NCBI GenBank assembly: GCA_964550165.1
Contig: CAZJYC010000005.1
Coordinates: 1-61,972 of the forward strand
DNA length: 61,972 nt
From: CAZJYC01 sp964550165
GTDB lineage: Bacteria; Acidobacteriota; Aminicenantia; Aminicenantales; Aminicenantaceae
Direction of reading: 5' to 3'
Part shown: positions 16,206-24,317 of the stretch, one piece after another
Numbering within the stretch: position 1 is the stretch's first letter
How the letters are laid out: each line of letters opens with the position of its first letter
The notes under the pieces: generated by a model
Told to the model about the DNA's origin: nothing
Databases searched by the model: none
Seen by the model: the letters and a program-made list of their open reading frames with translations, nothing else
Made by a program: the position numbers and the translations under genes

Positions 16206-17906
16206 ATGAAAAAAATTGTCATTCTGTCCCCTGAGATATCCCAGAAAATCGCTGCCGGCGAAGTCGTGGAGAGGCCCTTTTCTGCTGTCAAAGAGCTGGT
16301 GGAGAACTCTTTGGACGCCGGAGCTTCGGAGATAAAGGTTGAGCTTATCTCAGGAGGAAAAAAATTGATCAGGGTAATTGATAATGGGCAGGGGATGAGC
16401 CGGGAAGATGCTCTGCTCTGTTTTGAGAGGCATTCAACGAGCAAAATTTCAAGCGTGGAAGAACTTGACCGGATCTCAACTTTGGGATTTAGAGGAGAGG
16501 CTCTGCCCAGCATTTCCGCTGTTTCCAAGGTGATTCTAAAGACTTCTGACGGAAGCGCAGAACATGGAACGTTGATCGAGCGGGAAGGCGATAAATTTGT
16601 TCGAGTCTCGGATGTGGCCTTTCCCAGAGGGACAAGCGTTGAAGTCAGAGACTTGTTTTTCAATTTACCGGCAAGGAAGAAATTTCTGCGCTCCGATAGA
16701 TCAGAGTTGACCCTGACCGTAAAATACCTGTCCACAGTTTGCCTTGCCTATCCGCAAACCAGGTTCTCGGTGGCTCATGGAGAAAGGCAGCTCTTCGATT
16801 ATCCGCCGGTCGACACCCTCAGGGAGAGGATTTTTCAGGTATTCGGAAAATCCTCTCTGGAAAACCTGCTGGAAGTGGATTACAAAGAGGATGGCTGGAT
16901 GATCTCTGGGTACGCCTCACGCCCGCCTTCAGGACGTCGGGACAGAAGCTATCAGCATTTTTTTGTCAACAGACGCCCGGTCAAAGACAGAATCCTTCAG
17001 GCAGCCTTGAACCAGGCTTATCAAGGGTTTTTGGAAAAAGACAAATTTGCCGAAAGCGTCCTCTTTTTCTCCAGTCCTTATGAAGAAGTGGATATCAATG
17101 TCCATCCAGCCAAAGCCGAAGTCAGGTTTAGAGACTCCGGCCGTGTTTTTCAGCTTGTCGTCCGCAGCCTCGGACAGGCCGTGCTTAGAGAAAAAGGAAT
17201 CAAAGAGATTTATCCCGCTCAAGAAGAAGAGAAAAGAGCCCTGCGGATCAAAGAAGAGAGTGCTGCCGCCATCTTTCCGGCTAAAAAAGCAGCTGAAATT
17301 CGCGAACAGGATTTATTCCCGCCTTTGGCCAAGCAAGAGAAAATCTACCCGCGCGCTTTGGGTCAGTATCTTGACACCTACATCGTTGCTCTCACTGAAG
17401 AAGGAATCGTCGTTCTCGATCAGCACAATGCTCATGAAAGAGTTCTTTTCGAGCAGTACGAAGAGATCCACAGAAAGAAGAAGTGGCCGAGGAAGCTGGC
17501 TCTTTGTCCCATTCTGTTTGAGCTTTCCCCTTCTCAGGTCTTGAGTCTCGAAAGCGATCAAGCGCTGCTCGAAGAAGCAGGGTTCCGGGTGGAGGCCATG
17601 GGCAGCCGGAGCTATGCTTTAAAGGAGTATCCGGATATTCTCAAGGATCTGGAAGCAAAGGACATTCTGCTTTCGCTCCTTGAAGAAATGAAAGAAGAAA
17701 AGGTCGAGGACAAGAAGAGGAAAATGCTGGCCACACTGGCGTGCAAGACAGCAGTCAAGGCTGGACAGCCCCTCTCTCTAGAGAAGATGAATTATCTGGC
17801 GGAGGAGCTCTTCAAGACATCCCATGCGGCGCTTTGCCCCCATGGAAGACCTGTCATGATCAAGATGGCAAAAAGAGAAATCGAGAGGGCTTTGAAGAGG
17901 CGCTGA
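16206..17906 (+). CDS. mutL: DNA mismatch repair protein MutL
   Basis: 566 residues. The GHKL ATPase N-domain shows ENSLDAGA, DNGQGM and STLGFRGEAL. The middle has FFVNRRPVKDR and INVHPAKAEVRF. The C-terminal domain carries the metal-dependent endonuclease motifs: DQHNAHERVLFE (an Asn replaces the usual Ala), ACKTAVKAG and CPHGRP. It should therefore nick DNA itself, as in bacteria without MutH. No clear Shine-Dalgarno sequence precedes ATG 16206; the start lies 14 bp after the glycosylase stump, whose translation might have fed ribosomes to it. No mutS in the window. Confidence 0.96.
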   Translation: MKKIVILSPEISQKIAAGEVVERPFSAVKELVENSLDAGASEIKVELISGGKKLIRVIDNGQGMSREDALLCFERHSTSKISSVEELDRISTLGFRGEALPSISAVSKVILKTSDGSAEHGTLIEREGDKFVRVSDVAFPRGTSVEVRDLFFNLPARKKFLRSDRSELTLTVKYLSTVCLAYPQTRFSVAHGERQLFDYPPVDTLRERIFQVFGKSSLENLLEVDYKEDGWMISGYASRPPSGRRDRSYQHFFVNRRPVKDRILQAALNQAYQGFLEKDKFAESVLFFSSPYEEVDINVHPAKAEVRFRDSGRVFQLVVRSLGQAVLREKGIKEIYPAQEEEKRALRIKEESAAAIFPAKKAAEIREQDLFPPLAKQEKIYPRALGQYLDTYIVALTEEGIVVLDQHNAHERVLFEQYEEIHRKKKWPRKLALCPILFELSPSQVLSLESDQALLEEAGFRVEAMGSRSYALKEYPDILKDLEAKDILLSLLEEMKEEKVEDKKRKMLATLACKTAVKAGQPLSLEKMNYLAEELFKTSHAALCPHGRPVMIKMAKREIERALKRR

Positions 17907-17909
17907 AAA

Positions 17910-17938
17910 TTGACATCGATGGGCCCTTTTGCTAAGAT
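17910..17938 (+). promoter_or_regulatory. Promoter for the tRNA-Pro/tRNA-Arg pair
   Basis: TTGACA (17910-17915), exactly 17 bp, TAAGAT (17933-17938). It begins just after the mutL stop and lies about 75 bp before tRNA-Pro. Confidence 0.55.
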
Positions 17939-18013
17939 AACTCACGCTAAAATCTTGAATAATCTTCCAGGATGCCCGCTCGGGCGATAAGATCTTCATC
18001 AAGCCGAAAGTCT

Positions 18014-18088
18014 CGGGGAGTAGCGCAGCCTGGTTAGCGCGCCTGCCTTGGGAGCAGGAGGTCATCGGTTCAAATCCGATCTCCCCGA
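18014..18088 (+). tRNA. tRNA-Pro (anticodon TGG)
   Basis: Full cloverleaf: acceptor CGGGGAG pairs with CTCCCCG, D-stem GCGC/GCGC, and anticodon stem CCTGC/GCAGG around loop CTTGGGA (anticodon TGG at 18049-18051). The T-arm is ATCGG-TTCAAAT-CCGAT, with discriminator A. The 3' CCA is not encoded. Confidence 0.97.
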
Positions 18089-18156
18089 TTGAAATTTAGG
18101 TTGTGGAAGAAATCGTTTGGATATAGATGTCAATTGTGATAGAAAAATATTAAGTT

Positions 18157-18230
18157 GCGCCTGTAGCTCAGGTGGATAGAGCAGCTGCCTTCTAAGCAGC
18201 GGGTCGGGGGTTCGAGTCCCTCCAGGCGCG
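18157..18230 (+). tRNA. tRNA-Arg (anticodon TCT)
   Basis: Acceptor GCGCCTG pairs with CAGGCGC, D-arm GCTC...GAGC, anticodon stem CTGCC/AGCAG-type around TTCTAA with anticodon TCT, T-loop GTTCGAGTC, discriminator G. CCA is not encoded. It reads AGA codons and is probably co-transcribed with tRNA-Pro. Confidence 0.96.
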
Positions 18231-18277
18231 CATTCCATTTCTGTTAAGACCCTTGTGAGAATAAGGTTTTTGGCTCT

Positions 18278-18507
18278 CTTCCCTTTTGTGTGGCTTATCT
18301 GAAAGCCTCTCCAGGATGGCCTCGCTCCCCTTCAGGTTTTTAACGCCGTTCCCTCGCAGCCCTTCTTGGCGGCTGCGGATCGCTCCGGCTAAGCGGTTCG
18401 AAAACACGCGGGCTTTGCATCACCTGGCGAAGCCTTCAATGGTCGCTTCGGCCATCTCTGAGAGGCTTTCTGTTACCCCTATCTTCTTCACCCACACAAA
18501 AGGGAAG
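18278..18507 (+). repeat. Complete 230-bp repeat with 16-bp perfect terminal inverted repeats
   Basis: The ends are CTTCCCTTTTGTGTGG (18278-18293) and its exact complement CCACACAAAAGGGAAG (18492-18507). The inverted similarity continues imperfectly inward: CTGAAAGCCTCTCCAGGATG on the left against CAGAAAGCCTCTCAGAGATG read from the right. The middle (about 18380-18417) holds GCTCCGGCTAAGCGGTTC and AACACGCGGGCTTTGC, the start of the other hairpin repeat family. No transposase is encoded, so it is MITE-like. Partial relatives: 1-108, 5660-5696, 27371-27467. The rest of this gap up to the pilB promoter shows no gene. Confidence 0.75.
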
Positions 18508-18798
18508 ACAATTGGTTTTTTTTAACCAGATGATTTCTTGCTCTTTACAAATCCCCGGCTGCGGTGAGCGCCATGACCCTTTTAGGTGAGGGAAGAAAGG
18601 CAAAATTCACCTTCGCAATCCTCTCTACGGATGATTGACACTCAGAGGGTTCTCTGCGACTATGAATGGGAATTTTGATGCCGTTTTATTGACATTTTTT
18701 GAAAAGAATATTTCGTTGAGAAGAGAAAATCGTTATGAGGAAAACGTCCTTTCTTTATGATAGGCTCGGGCCCATGGTGCAGACCCGAGTTAAAAGAG

Positions 18799-18827
18799 TT
18801 GACAAATATTGTCAGATTGTTTATTTT
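18799..18827 (+). promoter_or_regulatory. Sigma-70-type promoter for pilB
   Basis: TTGACA (18799-18804), 17-bp spacer, TATTTT (18822-18827), giving a leader of about 17 bp before the pilB ATG at 18852, with GAGGA as ribosome binding site. Confidence 0.6.
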
Positions 18828-18851
18828 ATTCGAGCCGCTTAACGAGGAAAA

Positions 18852-20576
18852 ATGGCCTCCAATCTTGGTGAACTTCTCTTAAGGGAAAAGCTTATTAATA
18901 CGGAGCAGCTGAGGAATGCCCTTGATTTTGAGAAGAAGAATAAGGTTCCCGTGGCTTCTGCTTTCGTTTCCCTTGGCTATATCTCGGAAGAGGAAATGGC
19001 CCAGGCTTTGAGTCGTCAGCTGGGCTACCCCTACATTGACCTCAGCCAATTCGAAATCTTCCCTGATGTCATCGAGCTCATCCCGGTGGATATTGCCAAG
19101 AAACATATGATCATGCCCATTCACCGCATCCGGTCTTTTCTCACCATGGCCATGGTCGACCCCACAGACCTCGACATCATCGAGAATGTCCGGTTCCGGA
19201 CGAACTTGAGCATCCAGCCTGTGATTGCTTCTGAGTCGGGGATTATGGATGCCGTCAATAAATATTACGGCACCAGCGATTCGCTCCGCGTTAAGGAAAT
19301 TATCGATGAAATCGAGCAGTCTGAAGATTCAACGATCAACGTCATCGAAGATGAGGATGAAGACTACAGCATTGAGGAATTGGTTCACTCCACCGAGGAA
19401 GCACCCATCATCACCCTTGTCAACACCATATTCTTGGATGCCATAAAGAAAGGCGCCTCCGATATCCATTTTGAGCCCTACGAAAAATCCTTCCGGGTAA
19501 GATACCGAATAGACGGAATTCTCCATGAAATGATGGATCTCGCCTTGAAATTCAAGAATCCGATGGTCTCCCGCGTGAAGATTCTATCAAACATGGATAT
19601 TGCCGAGAAAAGGCTGCCTCAAGACGGCCGACTCAAGGTGAGAGTTAGATGGGGAGAAAACAACCGTAAGGAAGTCGATATGCGCGTTTCCGCCGTGCCG
19701 ACGATATATGGAGAGAAAGTTGTCTCCCGTATTCTTGACCGGGAGATGTTGAAGCTAGACCTCACGAAATTGGGATTTGAAGTCGAGTCGCTTGACATTG
19801 TTAAAAAGGCGATTACCAGACCCTGGGGAATTATCCTTGTGACCGGACCGACAGGAAGCGGAAAGACCAACACTCTGTACTCAGCCATTTCCTCTCTGAA
19901 CTCCCAGGAAAAGAACATCATGACCGCGGAAGATCCCGTCGAGTTTAACATTCCTGGAGTCAACCAGGTCAACATCAAAGAAGAGATTGGCTTAACGTTT
20001 TCGTCATCTCTTAGGTCTTTCTTGCGGCAGGACCCGGATATCATGCTCGTCGGCGAGATGCGCGATTATGAGACTGTCGACATCGCCATCAAAGCGGCCC
20101 TAACCGGACACCTTGTTTTCTCCACCGTTCACACCAACGATGCTGCGGGCACCATCGTCAGGCTGATTAACATGAATGTCGAACCATTTCTGATCGCGGA
20201 TTCCCTCGTTCTGATTGTAGCCCAAAGGCTGGTCAGGCGTCTGTGCAAAAAGTGTAATGAAGAGCATAAGTTCTCGCCTGAAGCGCTTGTCGATATCGGC
20301 TTTTCTCCGGAGGACGCGAAAGAGATCAAAGTGTATAAACCCAAGGGTTGTGCGGCCTGCAGTGACACGGGCTACAAGGGAAGAGTCGGGCTGTTTGAAG
20401 TCCTGCAGATAACCGATGAAGTGAGAGACCTCATCTTAAGCAGGGCTCAACCAAGAGAAATAAAGAAGAAAGCCATGGAACAGGGCATGCTCACACTGCG
20501 GCGGAGCGGCTTGATCAAGATAAAAGAAGGCGTCACTTCTGTCGAAGAAGTCTTAAGAGAAACCGTTAGGGATTAG
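18852..20576 (+). CDS. pilB: Type IV pilus assembly ATPase PilB
   Basis: Cytoplasmic hexameric ATPase that powers pilus extension. The N-terminal GspE-N (MshEN) domain covers about residues 1-150. The catalytic core has the KGASDIHFEPYE Asp box, Walker A GPTGSGKTNTLYS near residue 333, AEDPVEFNIPGVNQVN, Walker B IMLVGEMRD and the TGHLVFSTVHTNDA His box. The zinc site is visible as CKKC ... CAAC near residue 465-500, which PilT lacks. It is first in the pilB-pilT-pilC-pilS-pilR-pilin cluster. Confidence 0.96.
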   Translation: MASNLGELLLREKLINTEQLRNALDFEKKNKVPVASAFVSLGYISEEEMAQALSRQLGYPYIDLSQFEIFPDVIELIPVDIAKKHMIMPIHRIRSFLTMAMVDPTDLDIIENVRFRTNLSIQPVIASESGIMDAVNKYYGTSDSLRVKEIIDEIEQSEDSTINVIEDEDEDYSIEELVHSTEEAPIITLVNTIFLDAIKKGASDIHFEPYEKSFRVRYRIDGILHEMMDLALKFKNPMVSRVKILSNMDIAEKRLPQDGRLKVRVRWGENNRKEVDMRVSAVPTIYGEKVVSRILDREMLKLDLTKLGFEVESLDIVKKAITRPWGIILVTGPTGSGKTNTLYSAISSLNSQEKNIMTAEDPVEFNIPGVNQVNIKEEIGLTFSSSLRSFLRQDPDIMLVGEMRDYETVDIAIKAALTGHLVFSTVHTNDAAGTIVRLINMNVEPFLIADSLVLIVAQRLVRRLCKKCNEEHKFSPEALVDIGFSPEDAKEIKVYKPKGCAACSDTGYKGRVGLFEVLQITDEVRDLILSRAQPREIKKKAMEQGMLTLRRSGLIKIKEGVTSVEEVLRETVRD

Positions 20577-20586
20577 AGGGAGAAAA

Positions 20587-21702
20587 ATGAAGTTATCGAT
20601 GCAAGAATTGCTTAAAACGACGGTGGATAGGGATGCCAGTGACCTCCATATCACCACCCACACTCCCCCTCGAATAAGAGTCCATGGAAGTATCATTTCT
20701 CTCGACTATCCCCATCTCACAGCGGCCGACACCAAGGAGCTTATCTACACCCTCTTGACGGACAGGCAGAAGAAGCTGTTCGAGGAGAAACTGGAGCTGG
20801 ATTTCTCCTTTGGCATCAAGGATGTAGGCCGCTTCAGGGCCAATGTCTACATGCAGAAAGGCTCCGTGGCCGGGGCGTTTCGGAGGTTGATGCCCCATAT
20901 CTGGAACTTTTCTCAGCTGGGAATTCCGACAAAGATTACCCAACTCTGTCATATACCGAGGGGATTAGTCGTGATCACAGGGCCAACGGGCTGCGGGAAA
21001 TCAACAACCCTTGCCTGTATGGTCAACTACATCAACAGCGAAAGATCCGTCCACATCATCACCATCGAAGACCCTATCGAATATTTTTTCAGTCCAAAAA
21101 AGTCCATCATCAATCAGAGGGAGCTCAATGTCGATACCCTGTCCTACCCCAACGCCCTGCGCTCCGTCTTGAGAGAAGACCCGGACGTTGTTCTTGTTGG
21201 AGAAATGAGGGATTTGGCCACAATGGAAGCCACTTTGCGTGTCGCAGAGACAGGCCACCTGACATTCTCGACACTTCACACAAACTCAGCGGCTGAAACA
21301 ATTTCCAGAATTGTCGATATCTTCCCGCCTCAGCATCAGGCTCAAACGCGGGTCACCCTTTCCATGTGTTTAGAGGCCGTGCTCACCCAAGCCCTTCTGC
21401 CTCGTGCGGACGGGAGGGGGAGGGTTTTGGCCATGGAGATACTCATCCCTAATTCTGCCATAAGAAATCTCATCCGAGAGAACAAAATCCACCAGATATA
21501 CTCCGCCATGCAGATGGGCCAGGAGAAATTTGGGATGCAAACCTTTAACCAATCTCTGGCCGCCCTCTACTATAAAGGATTGATAACCCTTGAGACGGCT
21601 ATGAACGTCTCTTATAAGGCAGATGAATTGACGGAAATCATTCAGAAGAAAGAGGGATTTAAAGCGGCCGTTGCGGGCTCCTCTTCTGAAAGAGGAAGAT
21701 AA
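20587..21702 (+). CDS. pilT: Type IV pilus retraction ATPase PilT
   Basis: 371 residues, the typical PilT length. Motifs: RDASDLHITTHTPP at the N-terminus, Walker A GPTGCGKSTTLA near residue 135, ITIEDPIEYFF, VVLVGEMRDLATMEATLRVA, and the TGHLTFSTLHTNSA His box. The LIRENKIHQIYSAMQ segment in the C-terminal part corresponds to the AIRNLIRE retraction motif of PilT. It has no zinc Cys pairs, unlike PilB. It starts 10 bp after pilB with GAGGGAG as ribosome binding site. Confidence 0.96.
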   Translation: MKLSMQELLKTTVDRDASDLHITTHTPPRIRVHGSIISLDYPHLTAADTKELIYTLLTDRQKKLFEEKLELDFSFGIKDVGRFRANVYMQKGSVAGAFRRLMPHIWNFSQLGIPTKITQLCHIPRGLVVITGPTGCGKSTTLACMVNYINSERSVHIITIEDPIEYFFSPKKSIINQRELNVDTLSYPNALRSVLREDPDVVLVGEMRDLATMEATLRVAETGHLTFSTLHTNSAAETISRIVDIFPPQHQAQTRVTLSMCLEAVLTQALLPRADGRGRVLAMEILIPNSAIRNLIRENKIHQIYSAMQMGQEKFGMQTFNQSLAALYYKGLITLETAMNVSYKADELTEIIQKKEGFKAAVAGSSSERGR

Positions 21703-21718
21703 TGAAAAGGGGGAGATA

Positions 21719-22921
21719 ATGGCTGTCTTTGTTTGGGAAGGCAAGAATCGTTTTGGTGAACCTGTCAGAGGAGAGCGCGTTGCCAGGTCTGTGGATGAGC
21801 TCTCAAGAGTTCTGGCGAGAGAACAGATCAGCGTCGGTAATATTTCAAGAAAAACGGCTGAGTTCAAGATTCCCTTTCTGAAGAGAGAAAGAGTTTCTCT
21901 CAAGGAGCTGGCAGTCTACAGCCGGCAGCTCTCCGTGTTGATTGACGCGGATCTTCCTTTGATCCAGAGTTTAAACATGCTGGCTGAGCAAACGAGGAAC
22001 AAATACTTCAAGAATGTCATTCAAAATATTAGAAAGGATGTCGAAGGGGGCTCCACGCTCAATCAGGCCAAAAAGAAATACCCGAAAGTTTTCGACGACC
22101 TGTACTCTAATCTTGTGGCTTCAGGTGAGCAGAGCGGTTCGCTCGATGTCATGTTGCGGCGTCTATCCGAGTATTTGGAGAAAATCGTCAAGTTGCGGGC
22201 TCAGGTCAAGCAGGCGATGACTTATCCGACAGCTGTGTTTGCCTTTTCTGTCGTGGTGACGATTTTCATGATGTGGAAAGTCGTGCCGATCTTTTCCAAT
22301 ATTTTTCTCGAACTCGGAGCCAGTTTGCCTATCTTGACCAGGGTGGTGTTGGGCATCAGCGATTTTGTCCAGAGATATGTGATTGCTGTCTTCATCGGCC
22401 TGATCGGTTTTATTTTTCTTTTCAGGTATTTCAAGCAAACACCGACGGGGAGGATGAGTATAGATACTTTCGTGATGAAGATACCTCTTTTCGGAAAATT
22501 GATCGAGAAAGTCGCCCTGTCTCGAATCACCCGAACCCTGGCCACGCTTCTCACGGGTGGAGTGCCAATGCTGGAGAGCTTGAAAATCACGTCCTCGACA
22601 TCAGGAAATATCGTTATTGAAAATCATATCCTTGAAGCGCGAAGCCGGGTGGCAGGCGGAGCGAGCCTTATGGATGCTCTGAGAGAAAGAGCCCGTTTTC
22701 CCTATATGCTGTGCCAAATGGTGGGCGTGGGGGAAGCCACAGGAAAGCTTGACACGATGCTGACCAAGCTGGCTGATTTTTACGACGATGAGGTGGAGAG
22801 CGCAGTCGGCTCCCTTCTTTCTGTCTTGGAGCCGATTCTTCTGATCGTTGTCGGAGGAATGATCGGAGCGATCGTTATCTCCATGTACCTCCCGGTCTTC
22901 AACTTGATGCAGCAGTTTTAA
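21719..22921 (+). CDS. pilC: Type IV pilus inner-membrane platform protein PilC
   Basis: 400 residues of the GspF/PilC family, which anchors PilB/PilT and the pilus base. It begins MAVFVWEGKNRFGEPVRGER and carries two T2SS-F repeats, each with a LYSRQLSVLIDADLPLIQSL-like or SRITRTLATLLTGGVPMLES motif. Three hydrophobic segments are visible around residues 165-190, 215-240 and 370-395 (LEPILLIVVGGMIGAIVISM). The start at 21719 follows GGGGGAG and fits the family; an upstream in-frame ATG at 21671 lies inside the pilT end. Confidence 0.95.
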   Translation: MAVFVWEGKNRFGEPVRGERVARSVDELSRVLAREQISVGNISRKTAEFKIPFLKRERVSLKELAVYSRQLSVLIDADLPLIQSLNMLAEQTRNKYFKNVIQNIRKDVEGGSTLNQAKKKYPKVFDDLYSNLVASGEQSGSLDVMLRRLSEYLEKIVKLRAQVKQAMTYPTAVFAFSVVVTIFMMWKVVPIFSNIFLELGASLPILTRVVLGISDFVQRYVIAVFIGLIGFIFLFRYFKQTPTGRMSIDTFVMKIPLFGKLIEKVALSRITRTLATLLTGGVPMLESLKITSSTSGNIVIENHILEARSRVAGGASLMDALRERARFPYMLCQMVGVGEATGKLDTMLTKLADFYDDEVESAVGSLLSVLEPILLIVVGGMIGAIVISMYLPVFNLMQQF

Positions 22922-22993
22922 AGAAGAATTAGATAAGAAAGAAAAATTAATCTCCACCTGCAAGCGAATAAGGATGTCAATAGATACCTGGAA

Positions 22994-24289
22994 ATGAAAG
23001 AAATTCAGGAAGTTGAAAAGATAACCAGAAAAAAAAAAGACATCTTAAGACTCATCCTTATTCGCCTGATCATTGTCACCTCTCTTCTCATCTCAGCGGT
23101 TATCATTCAGTCCAGTACTTCGATTTTTCTCCCGCTTAATCCTTTCTACTTCCTGATTCTCACTATCTATTTTCTCTCGTTCGTCTATCTTCTTCTCTAT
23201 ATCTCAGGCAAGTTTTATACCGCCCAGGTCTGCCTTCAGATTTTCTTCGACCTCCTTTTGATCACAACACTCGTTTATCTTTCAGGAGGGTTGCAAGGGT
23301 CTTTTTACTTCCTTTACATATTCGAAATTATCGCGGCGAGCATCGTTCTCTCCAAGCGTGCGGCCTACCTGACAGCTGCCCTTTCTGGCATATTTTTCGG
23401 TATCCTTGTCAATCTGATGTATTTTGAAATCATTCCCTATTTAGGTCCCGAAGAAAGCATGGAAATATCCCTTGGCCTTGTCATCAACAATATTTTTGTA
23501 GCCTCGAGTGCCTTTTTTCTCGTGGCCTTTTTGATGAATATCCTGACCGGAAGTTTGCAGAAGACCAGGGACGAGCTGCGCCGGGCGCAAAAGGAGCTTG
23601 AGATCAAAACGCGTCTGGCTGTTGCCGGAGAGGTCTCAGCCCAGCTTGCGCATGAAATCCGAAATCCCCTGGCAGCCATCTCCGGCTCAGTCCAGGTTTT
23701 GAAAGATGAGTTGGGATTGAGCGGAGAGCAGCGGGACCTGATGAACATCATCATCGAAGAATCCAAGAGAATTTCACAATCCATCGAACAGTTCCTGAAT
23801 CTTGCGTCTCCTGTCCAGAGAACCTTCTCCTCCATCGATCTTTCAGCGATTCTGAAGGAAGCCCTCGTGCTTCTTCAGAGAAGTGGAGAGGTGAACGGGA
23901 ATGTGAATGTGGAAGGGAACTTCAAGGTTATAAGCGTTCCTTATTTCGGAAACAGCAATCAGTTTAAGCAGCTCTTCTGGAATCTGGTCAAAAATTCTCT
24001 CAAAGCTATGCCCGCGGGCGGAACATTGACCATAGACTTTGCCAAGATCAAAAAGGACAAACTCCGGTTGAGAATTGCTGACACAGGAGTGGGTATGTCC
24101 AAAGAGGAAAAAGAAAGGTTATTCGAGCCGTTTTTTTCAGGGTTCGAGAACGGAAGAGGAATCGGCATGGGCGTTATCCGCCGCATCGTTGCCGACTATC
24201 GAGGAGAAATCGATGTTCTCTCTGAGTCCAATAAAGGGACAGAGGTTATCATAACTCTCCCTCTGGGGTCAAAAGGTCATCGTTTATAA
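22994..24289 (+). CDS. pilS: Sensor histidine kinase PilS (NtrB/PilS type)
   Basis: About six hydrophobic segments fill residues 17-180, as in PilS, with no large periplasmic domain. A coiled linker follows, then the dimerisation H-box LAHEIRNPLAAISGSVQ, the N-box FWNLVKNSLKAMP, the G1 box ADTGVGMSKEE, and a GFENGRGIGMGVIRRIV ATP lid. Partner of the response regulator that follows 28 bp downstream. In pseudomonads PilS senses pilin in the membrane and controls pilA through PilR and sigma-54; the neighbourhood here has the same parts. Confidence 0.92.
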   Translation: MKEIQEVEKITRKKKDILRLILIRLIIVTSLLISAVIIQSSTSIFLPLNPFYFLILTIYFLSFVYLLLYISGKFYTAQVCLQIFFDLLLITTLVYLSGGLQGSFYFLYIFEIIAASIVLSKRAAYLTAALSGIFFGILVNLMYFEIIPYLGPEESMEISLGLVINNIFVASSAFFLVAFLMNILTGSLQKTRDELRRAQKELEIKTRLAVAGEVSAQLAHEIRNPLAAISGSVQVLKDELGLSGEQRDLMNIIIEESKRISQSIEQFLNLASPVQRTFSSIDLSAILKEALVLLQRSGEVNGNVNVEGNFKVISVPYFGNSNQFKQLFWNLVKNSLKAMPAGGTLTIDFAKIKKDKLRLRIADTGVGMSKEEKERLFEPFFSGFENGRGIGMGVIRRIVADYRGEIDVLSESNKGTEVIITLPLGSKGHRL

Positions 24290-24317
24290 TACGCATCGAT
24301 AAAAAGGAGAGTTCAAC

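Noticed and set aside
18192..18407. 71-codon minus-strand frame over tRNA-Arg
   Set aside because: It overlaps the tRNA and the TIR repeat; no family motif.
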